Shown here: in pieces, positions 8,250 through 16,972 of the stretch
Layout: every line of letters begins with the position of its first letter
Numbering within the stretch: position 1 is the stretch's first letter
Assembly: GCA_020638655.1 (NCBI GenBank)
Contig: JACKIC010000001.1
Span: 930,001 to 994,000, forward strand
Origin: Planctomycetota bacterium
Lineage (GTDB): Bacteria; Planctomycetota; UBA1135; UBA2386
Direction of reading: 5' to 3'
Length of the DNA: 64,000 bases
Translations under genes and position numbers: made by a program
The notes under the pieces: model-generated
The model's input: only the letters and a program-made list of their open reading frames with translations
What the model was told of the DNA's origin: nothing
The model's database searches: none

Positions 8250-9685
8250 GCAAGATGAAGAAGTCGAAGGCGAAGCCGGCCGGCGCCACGCCGCCGGACA
8301 GGATGCTGCCCGATGTCGAAGTGGTCGAGCTCGGCAACGGCTTCCGCGCGCTGCTGGTCGAGCGCGGGCCGCTGCCGGTGGTCGCCTCGATCCTGTGGTA
8401 CCGCATCGGCGCGCGCGACGAACGCATCGGCGAGACCGGCGTGTCGCACTTCCTCGAGCACATGATGTTCAAGGGCACCGACCGCTTCCCCAAGGGGCAC
8501 ATCGACCTGCAGACCAGCAAGATGGGCGGCAGCAACAACGCCTTCACCGACAGCGACAGCACCGCCTACTACTTCTCGCTCGCTGCCGACCGTTGGGAGA
8601 CCGCGCTCGAGATCGAGGCGAGCCGCATGCGCGGCTGCCTGCTGGACCCGCTCGAGTTCGCCAGCGAGAAGAACGTCGTGCTCGAGGAGCTGGCGATGGG
8701 GGAGGACGACCCGTGGCGCCCGCTCTACCAGGCCACCGAGACGCTGATGTTCCAGGTGCACCCGTATCACCACCCGGTGATCGGCTACCGCCAGGACCTC
8801 GAGCGGCTGTCGGCGCAGCAGATGCGCGACTACTACGAGCGCAACTACGGCCCCAACCGCGCCTTCCTGGTCGTGGTCGGCGCGATCGACAAGGCCCGGA
8901 CCGCCGCCCGCATCCGCGAGTTGTTCGGCGGCATGGGCCGCGTCGCCGAACGCACCGAGGCGCTGCGGGAACCGGCGCCGCAGGGCGAGCGCCGCGCCGA
9001 GCTGCGCACGCCGCACTCGGTGGTGCGATTGTGCATCGGCTTCCCGACCTGCCGCATGGGCGAGCGCGACGACTACGCGCTCGACGTGATCGCGCACGAC
9101 CTCGGCAACAGCAAGAACAGCCGGCTCTACAAGCGGCTGGTGCTCGAGGACGAGCTGGTCACCGACGTCAGCGTCATCAACGAGACGCGCCAGGACCCCG
9201 GCGGCTTCTTCGTGATGTGCGAGCTGCGCGACGGCGCCGATCCGGCCGAGGTCGAGGCGGCGATCCGCGAGGAGATCGCGGCGCAGCGCGACGTCGGCGT
9301 CGCCAAGAAGGATCTGGCGCGCATCCGCACGCAGATCCGCGCGTCGTTCCTGTTCCAGGACGAGGCGGTACTGGACCTGGCGATGAAGCTGGCCCGGTTC
9401 GAGGCCGGCACGCCGGACGGCTACCGGACCCTGGCCAACGTGCTGCCCACCTACGATTCGCTGACGCCCAAGGAGCTCGCCGAGGTCAGCGCCAAGTACC
9501 TCACGTTCGATCGGGCGGCGGTCGTCTGGGCCCTGCCCGCGGCGACGACGGCGCCGGGCGTGAAGCCGCGCGCCAAGGTCAAGGCCGCCGGCAAGGGCCG
9601 CACGCGCGCCAAGGCCAAGGCCCAACCCAAGGCGAAGCCGAAGCCGAAACCCAAGGCCAAGACCAAGCGCGGGAGCAAGGCATGA
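8246..9685 (+). CDS. M16 family zinc peptidase, catalytic subunit, with Lys/Ala/Pro tail
   Basis: A 479-residue zinc peptidase of the insulinase/mitochondrial processing peptidase family. The inverted zinc motif HFLEH is at residues 68-72, with the distal Glu about 76 residues on in EKNVVLEELA. The second half is the inactive M16 lobe. The last 45 residues are an unusual Lys/Ala/Pro tail (for example AKAQPKAKPKPKPKAK) that is not part of the fold. No signal peptide is seen, so a cytoplasmic location or atypical export is possible. The ATG overlaps the rluB stop by 4 bp, and the stop overlaps the second M16 gene by 4 bp. The two M16 proteins are therefore likely to be made in equal amounts and to pair. 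Confidence 0.92.
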   Translation: MSKMKKSKAKPAGATPPDRMLPDVEVVELGNGFRALLVERGPLPVVASILWYRIGARDERIGETGVSHFLEHMMFKGTDRFPKGHIDLQTSKMGGSNNAFTDSDSTAYYFSLAADRWETALEIEASRMRGCLLDPLEFASEKNVVLEELAMGEDDPWRPLYQATETLMFQVHPYHHPVIGYRQDLERLSAQQMRDYYERNYGPNRAFLVVVGAIDKARTAARIRELFGGMGRVAERTEALREPAPQGERRAELRTPHSVVRLCIGFPTCRMGERDDYALDVIAHDLGNSKNSRLYKRLVLEDELVTDVSVINETRQDPGGFFVMCELRDGADPAEVEAAIREEIAAQRDVGVAKKDLARIRTQIRASFLFQDEAVLDLAMKLARFEAGTPDGYRTLANVLPTYDSLTPKELAEVSAKYLTFDRAAVVWALPAATTAPGVKPRAKVKAAGKGRTRAKAKAQPKAKPKPKPKAKTKRGSKA

Positions 9686-10935
9686 CCACGACCATCAGCC
9701 TGCAGATCGCCGAGCGTCGCCTCGCCTCCGGCCTCACGTTGTTGGCCGTGCGCAACCCCGGCGTGCAGACCTATGCCTGCGCCGTGTCGCTCGACGTGCT
9801 GCCCAACGACGAGCCCGCCGAGTTGAGCGGTCTCGCCAACCTGGTCGGCGAATCCCTCGACGAGGGCACCAGGCGTTACGACGCGCTGCAGCTCGCGTCC
9901 GCCGCCGAGAGCCTCGGCGCCTCGCTCGCCGGCAACCACCGCGGCGGCGTGGTGATGTGCCCCGACGAGAAGCAGAAGGAGGCGCTCGCGCTGCTGCACG
10001 AGCTCGTGCTCGAACCCGCGTTCCCGGCCAAGGAGGTGCGGCGCGTGCAGGCCGAGGTCCTCACGGAGCTCAAGGCCGAGCAGGACGACCCGCGCATCGT
10101 CGCCGCGCGCCGGTTCCGGCGCGAGGTCTACGGCGACCGGCATCCGCTCGGGCGCGCGTCCAACGGCACGCCGCAGACCCTGGCGAAGATCGGGCCCAAA
10201 CACCTGCGCGCCTTCCACGACGCCTGGTTCCGGCCGGCCGGCGGCTACGTCGCGGCCGCGGGGCCCGGGGAGCCCGAGCAGATCCTCGATCGGCTCGAGA
10301 AGACCTTCCGCGGCTTCCGCAAGGCAGCGCCCGAGCATCCGCCGCTGCCGGCCGTGGCGTTGGCCGAGGTCAGCCGCGACATGCACCTGCCGATGGCGCG
10401 CGAACAGGTGCACGTCTACCTCGGGCACCTCGGCATCCGCCGCACCGACCCCGACTTCTACGTGCTGTCGGTGATGGATCACATCCTGGGCACCGGCCCC
10501 GGCTTCACGTCGCGGTGCTCGCGCAAGCTGCGCGACGAGCAGGGGCTCTGCTACGCGGTCAGCGCCGGCATCACACCGAGCGCCGGTGAGGAGCCGGGCA
10601 CGTTCACGGCCTACATCGGCACCTCGCCCGAGCACCGGCAGCGCGCCGTCGACGGCTTCCTCGACGAGATCCGTCGCATCCGCACCGAGCCGCCGACCGA
10701 GCAGGAACTGCAGGACGTGAAGGACTACCTCACCGGCAGCTTCGTGTTCGCTCTCGAGCGCAACAGCAACCTCGCCTCCTACGCGATCCGCGCCAAGCGT
10801 TTCGGCCTCGGCTTCGACTTCCTGCATCGATACCCGGACCTGATCCGGTCGATCACCCGCGAGGACGTGAGGGCGGCGGCCGAACGGCACCTGCACCCCG
10901 ACCGCCTCGTGGTCGTGAGCGCGGGGGCGAGTTGA
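9682..10935 (+). CDS. M16 family peptidase homologue, non-catalytic partner subunit
   Basis: A 417-residue M16 protein in which the HxxEH position is replaced (ANLVGESLDEG), so the zinc site is lost, while the family landmarks around it (DEGTRRYDALQLA, the LRDEQGLCYAVSA stretch of the C-terminal lobe) remain. In bacterial M16 pairs the inactive subunit supplies the substrate-binding Arg/Tyr in the C-terminal lobe and the active partner supplies the zinc. This fits the ATGA-coupled order seen here. No signal peptide is present. The degraded zinc motif is read directly. The heterodimer is inferred from family precedent and coupling. Confidence 0.9.
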   Translation: MTTTISLQIAERRLASGLTLLAVRNPGVQTYACAVSLDVLPNDEPAELSGLANLVGESLDEGTRRYDALQLASAAESLGASLAGNHRGGVVMCPDEKQKEALALLHELVLEPAFPAKEVRRVQAEVLTELKAEQDDPRIVAARRFRREVYGDRHPLGRASNGTPQTLAKIGPKHLRAFHDAWFRPAGGYVAAAGPGEPEQILDRLEKTFRGFRKAAPEHPPLPAVALAEVSRDMHLPMAREQVHVYLGHLGIRRTDPDFYVLSVMDHILGTGPGFTSRCSRKLRDEQGLCYAVSAGITPSAGEEPGTFTAYIGTSPEHRQRAVDGFLDEIRRIRTEPPTEQELQDVKDYLTGSFVFALERNSNLASYAIRAKRFGLGFDFLHRYPDLIRSITREDVRAAAERHLHPDRLVVVSAGAS

Positions 10936-11729
10936 TGGCCGCGGCGCCGACGTTCGCCGCGGTGCTCGCTGCGCTCGAGCAGCTCGCGCCCCCGGCGCTC
11001 GCCGCCGACTGGGACAACACGGGGCTGCTGATCGAGCCCGCGGCCAATCGCCGCACCGTGCGCCGCCTGATGCTGACGATCGACCTGACCGCCGAGGTCG
11101 CCGCCGAAGCCGCGGCGTGGCACGCGGACCTCGTGGTCGCCTACCACCCGCCGATCTTCTCGGGGTTGAAGCGCCTGGTCGCGAGCGACGGCAAGCAACG
11201 CGCGGTGCTGGCCGCGGCGCGCGCCGGGTTCGCGGTCTACTCGCCGCACACTGCGCTCGATGCGGTCGAAGGCGGCATCGCGGACTGGCTGGCGTTCGGC
11301 GCGACCGACTGCACCACACCGTCGCTGCGCGCCTGCGGTGAAGGCGACTACGGGCGCATCGCGGTGTTCGAGAAGCCGATCTCGCTGGCGGCGCTCGTGC
11401 GTCGCCTCAAGCAGCACCTCGGCGTGCGCCACCTGCAGGTGGCCCGGCCGACGAAGACGCGCACGCGCCTGCGCGACATCGCGGTGGCCGCCGGCGCCGG
11501 CGGCAGCGTGCTGCGCGGCGTGCGCGCCGATGTCTGGCTCACGGGCGAGATGTCGCACCACGACGCCTTGGCTGCGACCGCCGCCGGCACGACCGTGCTG
11601 CTCGCGGGTCACAGCAACACCGAACGCGGCTACCTCCGGGTGCTGCGGGAGCTGCTGGGTGGTGAGCTGGGGCGCGGCTGCGAGATGCGGCTCGCGCGCG
11701 TCGACCGCGACCCGTTCCGCGTCGTCTGA
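10935..11729 (+). CDS. NIF3/YbgI family dinuclear-metal protein
   Basis: A 264-residue protein of the NIF3 family, which forms toroidal hexamers with a di-metal site; it is often annotated as GTP cyclohydrolase I type 2, a function not established for most members. Landmarks are AADWDNTGLLIEP near the N-terminus, the metal-site histidine in VAYHPPIFS, the YSPHTALDAVEGG segment and the C-terminal GHSNTERGYLR with the His and Glu ligands. The usual double His (HHP) is a single His here (AYHPP). The ATG at 10935 overlaps the preceding TGA by one base. A TTG one codon earlier is a weaker start. Confidence 0.9.
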   Translation: MAAAPTFAAVLAALEQLAPPALAADWDNTGLLIEPAANRRTVRRLMLTIDLTAEVAAEAAAWHADLVVAYHPPIFSGLKRLVASDGKQRAVLAAARAGFAVYSPHTALDAVEGGIADWLAFGATDCTTPSLRACGEGDYGRIAVFEKPISLAALVRRLKQHLGVRHLQVARPTKTRTRLRDIAVAAGAGGSVLRGVRADVWLTGEMSHHDALAATAAGTTVLLAGHSNTERGYLRVLRELLGGELGRGCEMRLARVDRDPFRVV

Positions 11730-11731
11730 GA

Positions 11732-11932
11732 TCAGTTCTCGGGATACCCGAACTGGGTCAGCAGGTCGCCGAGCTGCTCGCTCGCGCACGTAGTCTTGTT
11801 TCTTCGGCCCCACAGGAAGTCGAGCACGTGCGCCTCGTTGGTCCGCGCGATGTGCGGGTGCTTCTCGGGCAGCGCGAACAGGTAGGTCGGGCCGCAGCGG
11901 CCACTGCCGAGGATGAACAACGGGCCGGTCAC
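11732..11932 (-). pseudogene. Truncated sulfotransferase remnant
   Basis: A 66-residue frame with a GTG start at 11932. It opens with GPLFILGSGRCGPTYLFALP and continues KHPHIARTNEAHVLDFLWGRR. This is the N-terminal P-loop-like PAPS-binding motif of sulfotransferases (usual form GSGRxGTTLL) followed by the expected helix and E-x-H region. A normal enzyme runs to 250-350 residues. This one stops after ASEQLGDLLTQFGYPEN, and the substitution of Pro-Thr-Tyr for Thr-Thr-Leu in the loop also suggests decay. The stop is 2 bp from the end of the convergent NIF3 gene, so the rest of the gene has been lost rather than frameshifted within the window. Confidence 0.6.
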
Positions 11933-11951
11933 GGTGTGCCGCGGGCCAACT

Positions 11952-13187
11952 TCATGTCTCGACCGGTCTCTCGGCCGGTAGGCGGATCGCGTGCCGGAAG
12001 ACGTAGTTGACGATCGGGATGCCCAGGATCAGGCCCCAGACACCGAACAGCTTGCCGAAGATGGTCAGCACGATCAGCACCAGCACCGGGTTCATGTGCA
12101 TGTGGTGACCGTAGATCTGCGGGTTGAGCACGTAGGTCTCGAGCGAGTGGATGATGACGATCAGCAGGATCGCCAGCAGCATCGACGACACGCCGCCCGA
12201 CTGCAGCGCCACCAGGCAGATCGGCGTCGAGCTGATGATCGTGCCGACGACCGGGATGAAGCTGAAGAAGAAGACGATCGCCGACAGCACGAGCAGGTTC
12301 TCGAGCCCCATCATCCAGATGCCGATCGCGGTCAGGATGGTGTTGCAGACGGCGATGAACAGCTGCGCCTCGAGGGCGCGACCGAGCACGCGCGCGAAGC
12401 CGGCGATGTTGTCGGCGACCTCGTTGTAGATGAAGCCGACGCGGGTGCCGGCCAGGCCGTGCACGCCGCGGCTCAGCTTGCGCAGGTCGAGCACGATCAG
12501 GAACGAGAACAGCAGCGACAGCAGGAACGACGACGCGTAGCCGATCACCGACTGGCCGAACTCGATCGGGTTCTTGGTGAACGAGTCGCCCAGGCCCGCG
12601 ACCAGGTCGCGCACCATGTGCAGGTCGGGCAGCTGCTTCTCGGGCGGCTTCTGCGGGTCCGTGCCGGCCTCCGGGCCGACGGGCCCGTCGGGCTTGTCCG
12701 GGGCGGTCTCCTTGACCGGGTTCACCGCCGGCTTCGTCGGCGTCTCCGTCTTGACGACCGCCGCGTCCGGTATGCCGAGCTGGTGCTTGGCGAGGCCCTC
12801 GTAGAGCGACGGATACTGGCGCAGGAACTTGTTCAGTTCCTTGTCGCCGTCGGCGACGTACTTGTCCTTGTTCTTGAGGAAGACCTTGGCCTGCTCCTGG
12901 ACCTGCGGCACCAGCGTGAAGCCGGTCGCGAACAGCGTGCCGAGGAACACCAGGCCGACGATCACCACGCGCAGCGGGCGGTTCTTGATGCGGTGGGCCA
13001 GTCCGTCGACGCCGTGCGCCTGGATGTAGGCGAACACGAACGTCAGGAAGATCAGCAGGAAGAACGGCCGCAGCAGGTAGAGGACCGCGATCAGCAGCGC
13101 CCAGACGAACGTTCGGGTCGCGAGCGAGAAGATGCGATCCCAAGGCGGCGGCAGGGCCTTCTCCGGAGACTCCGTGGCGGGCGACAT
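11952..13187 (-). CDS. AI-2E family transporter (YhhQ/TqsA/PerM-like permease)
   Basis: A 411-residue polytopic membrane protein. It has two close N-terminal helices (about residues 25-60), another at about 73-93, then a long soluble loop (about 100-200) containing a Lys/Pro/Glu-rich low-complexity stretch (KTETPTKPAVNPVKET). After that come the conserved C-terminal membrane block with FFFSFIPVVGTIIS, HSLETYVLNPQIYG and GLILGIPIV, the hallmarks of PF01594. The family includes TqsA, CydE-like exporters and Na+/H+ antiporters, so the substrate is open. The Lys/Pro-rich insert in the first loop is longer than usual. It is divergent from the CRTAC1 gene, and 13188-13312 is the shared promoter region. 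Confidence 0.9.
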   Translation of the reverse strand: MSPATESPEKALPPPWDRIFSLATRTFVWALLIAVLYLLRPFFLLIFLTFVFAYIQAHGVDGLAHRIKNRPLRVVIVGLVFLGTLFATGFTLVPQVQEQAKVFLKNKDKYVADGDKELNKFLRQYPSLYEGLAKHQLGIPDAAVVKTETPTKPAVNPVKETAPDKPDGPVGPEAGTDPQKPPEKQLPDLHMVRDLVAGLGDSFTKNPIEFGQSVIGYASSFLLSLLFSFLIVLDLRKLSRGVHGLAGTRVGFIYNEVADNIAGFARVLGRALEAQLFIAVCNTILTAIGIWMMGLENLLVLSAIVFFFSFIPVVGTIISSTPICLVALQSGGVSSMLLAILLIVIIHSLETYVLNPQIYGHHMHMNPVLVLIVLTIFGKLFGVWGLILGIPIVNYVFRHAIRLPAERPVET

Positions 13188-13312
13188 GCGGAGCGGACGG
13201 TACGACGCGCGCGCGGTGTGCGCCAGACGTGAGGCAGAATGTCCGACGCCGGCGGTCGCGAGCCGCGCACGCTGTGGTTTACCCGCCGCGCGGCTCCGGC
13301 GATGATCCGGGG

Positions 13313-16300
13313 ATGCGGCGAGCCCTGGTCCTGACGCTCTTGTTGTGTGCTTGTGGTGAGCCGTCGCGACCGGCGCCGCCGCCCCTCGAGCTCGCGCCGC
13401 TGCGCGAGCGGGTCGCCGAACCCGGGCCGCGGTTCCGCCGGCTGGATCCGGCCCGCACCGGGCTGGACTTCACCAACCTGCTGCGCCGCGAGAACGTCGT
13501 CGCCTATGTCTACACCGGAGCCGGGGTGGCGGTCGGGGACTATGACGGCGACGGCCGACCCGACGTCTACCTGGTCTCGCAGGACGGCCCCAACCGGCTG
13601 TTCCGCCAGGTCGCGCCGCTGCGTTTCGAGGACGTCACGGTGGCCGCCGGCGGGCTGGACGGCGGCGACGCGTGGGGGTCGGCGGCGGCGTTCGTGGACG
13701 TCGACGACGACGGCGACCTGGACCTGTACGTCTGCAACCTCGAGTCGCCCAACCTGCTCTACGAGAACCAGGGTGACGGCACCTTCCGCGAGCGCGCCGG
13801 GGCCTACGGCCTGGACGCGGTCGCCGCCAGCATGGGCGTGGCGTTCGCCGACTACGACAACGACGGCGACCTGGACGCCTACCTGCTCACCAACCGGGTG
13901 CTCGGCTCGCAGCTGCCGACCGAGATCGTCGCCGAGGTGACGCTGCCCAAGGCGATCCGCAAGACCAAGTCGGAGCTGTTCCCGCCGTATCCGACCTTCC
14001 CGTCGGCGCCGGGCGGGGGGCTGCAGGTGCCCCAGGGATACGCCGACTTCTACGCGACGATCGGCGACCGCGTGTTCGTCGCCGGCCAGGCCGACCGGCT
14101 GCTGCGCAACGACGGCGGCCACTTCTCCGAGGTGACGGCAGCGGCGGGCATCCGCGACCAGGGCAACGGGCTGTCGGTGGTGTGGTGGGACTACGACGGC
14201 GACGGTCATCTGGACCTCTACGTGGCCAACGACCTGCACTCGCCCGACCACCTCTACCGCAACCTGGGCGACGGTCGGTTCGAGGACGTGACCAAGGCGG
14301 CGCTGCCGCACACGACCTTCTTCTCGATGGGCTGCGACTTCGGCGACCTCGACAACGACGGACGGCTGGACCTGTGCGTCGCCGACATGTCGAGCACGTC
14401 GCATTACATGGGCAAGCTGCTGATGGGCAACATGGGCACCCATCGCTGGTTCCTCGAGAACGCCGACCCGCCGCAGTACATGCGCAACGCGACGTTCGTG
14501 AACACCGGCACCGGCCGCTTCCTCGAGGCCGCCTACCTGGCCAACCTGGCCAGCACCGACTGGACCTGGAGCCTGCTCCTGCGCGACCTCGACGAGGACG
14601 GCCGGCTCGACCTGTTCGCGAGCAACGGCATCCCCGTGTTCACCGACGACCCCGACGCGGGGCGGCGCTTCGACGCGCTGTGGAAGGAGGGCCGCAAGCA
14701 GCAGGCGCTCGACGTCTACCGACACCTGCGCCGTATGGAGGAGAAGAACATCGCGCGCCGCAACCTCGGCGACCTCAAGTTCGCCGACGTCGGCGCCGAG
14801 TGGGGTCTCGACGAGCAGAGCGTCGGCCAGGGCGCGGTGCTCTGCGACCTCGACGGCGACGGCGACCAGGACCTGATCGTCAACAACCTCAACCAGCCGG
14901 TCAGCGTGTTCGAGAATCTCTCGGCGGGCACGCACCGCGTGCTCGTGCGGCTGCGCGGCACGACCAGCAACTCGGCGGGCATCGGCAGCAGGATCACCGT
15001 GACCGCCGGTGGCGTGACCCAGACGCGCCTGCTGATGCCGACGCGCGGCTACATGAGCGCGGGCGACCCCGTCGAGCACTTCGGCCTCGGTGAGGCGACC
15101 AAGGTCGACCGGCTCGAGGTGCGCTGGCCGACGGGCGCGGTGCAGACGTTCACGGAGCTCGCCGCGGATCAGCTGATCACGATCGGCGAGGACGGCAAGG
15201 CGGCGCCAGCGGCCGCCCCCCAGGTCACCGGGCCGGGCCGGTTCATGCCCGTGGACACGATCGCCGTGCGCCACACCGAGCGCGCGTTCGACGACTTCGC
15301 GGTGCAGCCGCTGCTGCCGCACCGCCTGTCGCGCCTGGGCCCCGGCATCGCCTGCGGCGATGTGAACGGCGACGGCCGCGACGACGTCTGGGTCGGCGGC
15401 GCCGCGGGGCAGCCGGGAACCCTGCTGCTTGCGCAGAAGGACGGCACGTTCGTGGCCCAGACCGGCCCGTGGGCCGGCGACAGCGAATGTGAGGACATGG
15501 GCGCGGTGTTCGTCGACGCCGATCGCGACGGCGACCTCGATCTCTACGTCGCCAGCGGCGGCGTCGAGGCCAAGCAGGGCGACGCGGCGCTGCGCGACCG
15601 GCTCTACCTCAACGACGGCTCCGGGGTCTTCACGGCGGCGCCGACGACGGCGACGCCCGACGACCGCACCAGCAGCAGCTGCGTGGTCGCGGCCGACTTC
15701 GACCGCGACGGCGACCTCGATCTGTTCGTCGGCGGGCGCGTGGTCCCCGGCCGCTATCCCGAGGGCCCGCCGAGCCGCTTGCTGCGCAACGACGCCGGCA
15801 CGTTCGTCGACGTCACCGCCGAGTTCGCGCCGCAGCTGGCCGCCGCCGGCATGGTGACGAGCGCCGTGTGGAGCGACCTCGACGGTGACGGCTGGCCCGA
15901 TCTCGCGGTCGGCGCGCACTGGCAGCCGGTGCGCGTGTTCCACAACGACGGCGGCAAGAAGCTGATCGACAACACCGCGGCGCTGGGCCTCGACGTCGCA
16001 CGCGGCCTGTGGAACGGTCTCGCCGCCGCGGACCTCGATGGCGACGGCGACCTCGACCTGATCGCCACCAACCAGGGTCTCAACACCAAGTACAAGGCCA
16101 GCGCCGCCGATCCGCTGCGCGTCTACGCGCGCGACTTCGACGGCAACGGCAGCTTCGACGTGGTCGAGTGCAAGCAGCAGAAGGGCACCGCCCTGCCGGT
16201 GCGCGGCCTGTCGTGCAGCAGCGAGGCGATGCCGTTCCTGGCCGAGAAGTTCCCGACCTACGATGCGTTCGCCAAGGCGACGCTCGGGCAGATCTACGGG

Positions 16301-16972
16301 CAGGAGGAGCTCGCGCAGAGCCTCGAGGTCAGCGCCGACGAGCTGTATCACACGGTGTTCGAGAACCGCGGCGACAAGTTCGTGCTGCACCACCTGCCGC
16401 GCCTCGCGCAGATCTCGACGGGCTACGGCATCGGCGTCGCGGACTTCGACGGCGACGGCGACCTCGACCTCGTGCTCGCGCAGAACACCTGGTCGCCCGA
16501 GCCGGAGACGGGGCGCACCGACGGCGGTGTCGGTCTGTTGCTCGAGAACGGCGGCGGCCTGCAGTTTGAACCGGTGCCGCCGTTGAGCTCGGGCATCGTC
16601 GTTCCAGCCGACATGAAGGGGCTGGCGGTGCTGGACCTCGGCCGCGACACCAGCCCGGACTTCGTCATGACCGTCAACGACGGCGCGACGCGCGCCTTCC
16701 GCAACACCCGGAGCCGCAGCATGGCGGTGCGGTTGCGCGGCACGACGGGCAACCCCGACGCGATCGGGGCCCGCATCACCTGGGTCGGCGACGACGGCGT
16801 GCGGCTCGTGCGCGAGCTGCAGGCGGGCTCGGGCTACCTGTCGCAGTCCTCGGCCACGGCGTTCTTCTCGACGCGGTCGTTCAACGGCAGGTTCGAGGTG
16901 CGGTGGCCGGACGGTGAGGTCACCAAGCACGACCCGCAGTCGGGCGACAACAACATGGTGTACTCGCGATGA
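13313..16972 (+). CDS. CRTAC1-like FG-GAP/VCBS repeat lipoprotein with two ASPIC/UnbV domains
   Basis: A 1,219-residue surface or periplasmic protein. The N-terminus is a lipoprotein signal (LLLCACGEP; lipobox Cys near residue 13-15). Two similar halves follow. Each has many FG-GAP/VCBS blades with Ca-binding-type loops (DYDGDGRPDVYLV, DVDDDGDLDLYV, DLDGDGDQDLIV) and ends in an ASPIC/UnbV domain (about residues 542-620, VRLRGTTSNSAGIGSRITV, and about 1138-1210, VRLRGTTGNPDAIGARITW). The duplicated architecture predicts two beta-propellers with a shared lipid anchor. The start at 13313 gives the lipobox; in-frame upstream codons are untranslated-looking. Its stop overlaps the next gene by 4 bp. 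Confidence 0.93.
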   Translation: MRRALVLTLLLCACGEPSRPAPPPLELAPLRERVAEPGPRFRRLDPARTGLDFTNLLRRENVVAYVYTGAGVAVGDYDGDGRPDVYLVSQDGPNRLFRQVAPLRFEDVTVAAGGLDGGDAWGSAAAFVDVDDDGDLDLYVCNLESPNLLYENQGDGTFRERAGAYGLDAVAASMGVAFADYDNDGDLDAYLLTNRVLGSQLPTEIVAEVTLPKAIRKTKSELFPPYPTFPSAPGGGLQVPQGYADFYATIGDRVFVAGQADRLLRNDGGHFSEVTAAAGIRDQGNGLSVVWWDYDGDGHLDLYVANDLHSPDHLYRNLGDGRFEDVTKAALPHTTFFSMGCDFGDLDNDGRLDLCVADMSSTSHYMGKLLMGNMGTHRWFLENADPPQYMRNATFVNTGTGRFLEAAYLANLASTDWTWSLLLRDLDEDGRLDLFASNGIPVFTDDPDAGRRFDALWKEGRKQQALDVYRHLRRMEEKNIARRNLGDLKFADVGAEWGLDEQSVGQGAVLCDLDGDGDQDLIVNNLNQPVSVFENLSAGTHRVLVRLRGTTSNSAGIGSRITVTAGGVTQTRLLMPTRGYMSAGDPVEHFGLGEATKVDRLEVRWPTGAVQTFTELAADQLITIGEDGKAAPAAAPQVTGPGRFMPVDTIAVRHTERAFDDFAVQPLLPHRLSRLGPGIACGDVNGDGRDDVWVGGAAGQPGTLLLAQKDGTFVAQTGPWAGDSECEDMGAVFVDADRDGDLDLYVASGGVEAKQGDAALRDRLYLNDGSGVFTAAPTTATPDDRTSSSCVVAADFDRDGDLDLFVGGRVVPGRYPEGPPSRLLRNDAGTFVDVTAEFAPQLAAAGMVTSAVWSDLDGDGWPDLAVGAHWQPVRVFHNDGGKKLIDNTAALGLDVARGLWNGLAAADLDGDGDLDLIATNQGLNTKYKASAADPLRVYARDFDGNGSFDVVECKQQKGTALPVRGLSCSSEAMPFLAEKFPTYDAFAKATLGQIYGQEELAQSLEVSADELYHTVFENRGDKFVLHHLPRLAQISTGYGIGVADFDGDGDLDLVLAQNTWSPEPETGRTDGGVGLLLENGGGLQFEPVPPLSSGIVVPADMKGLAVLDLGRDTSPDFVMTVNDGATRAFRNTRSRSMAVRLRGTTGNPDAIGARITWVGDDGVRLVRELQAGSGYLSQSSATAFFSTRSFNGRFEVRWPDGEVTKHDPQSGDNNMVYSR

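Noticed and set aside
13091..16930. 1,279-codon open frame on the minus strand opposite the large CRTAC1 gene
   Set aside because: A shadow frame. It is His/Arg/Val/Gly-rich, low in hydrophobic pattern and mirrors the GC-rich codons of the real gene. The plus-strand protein has clear domains and a lipobox.
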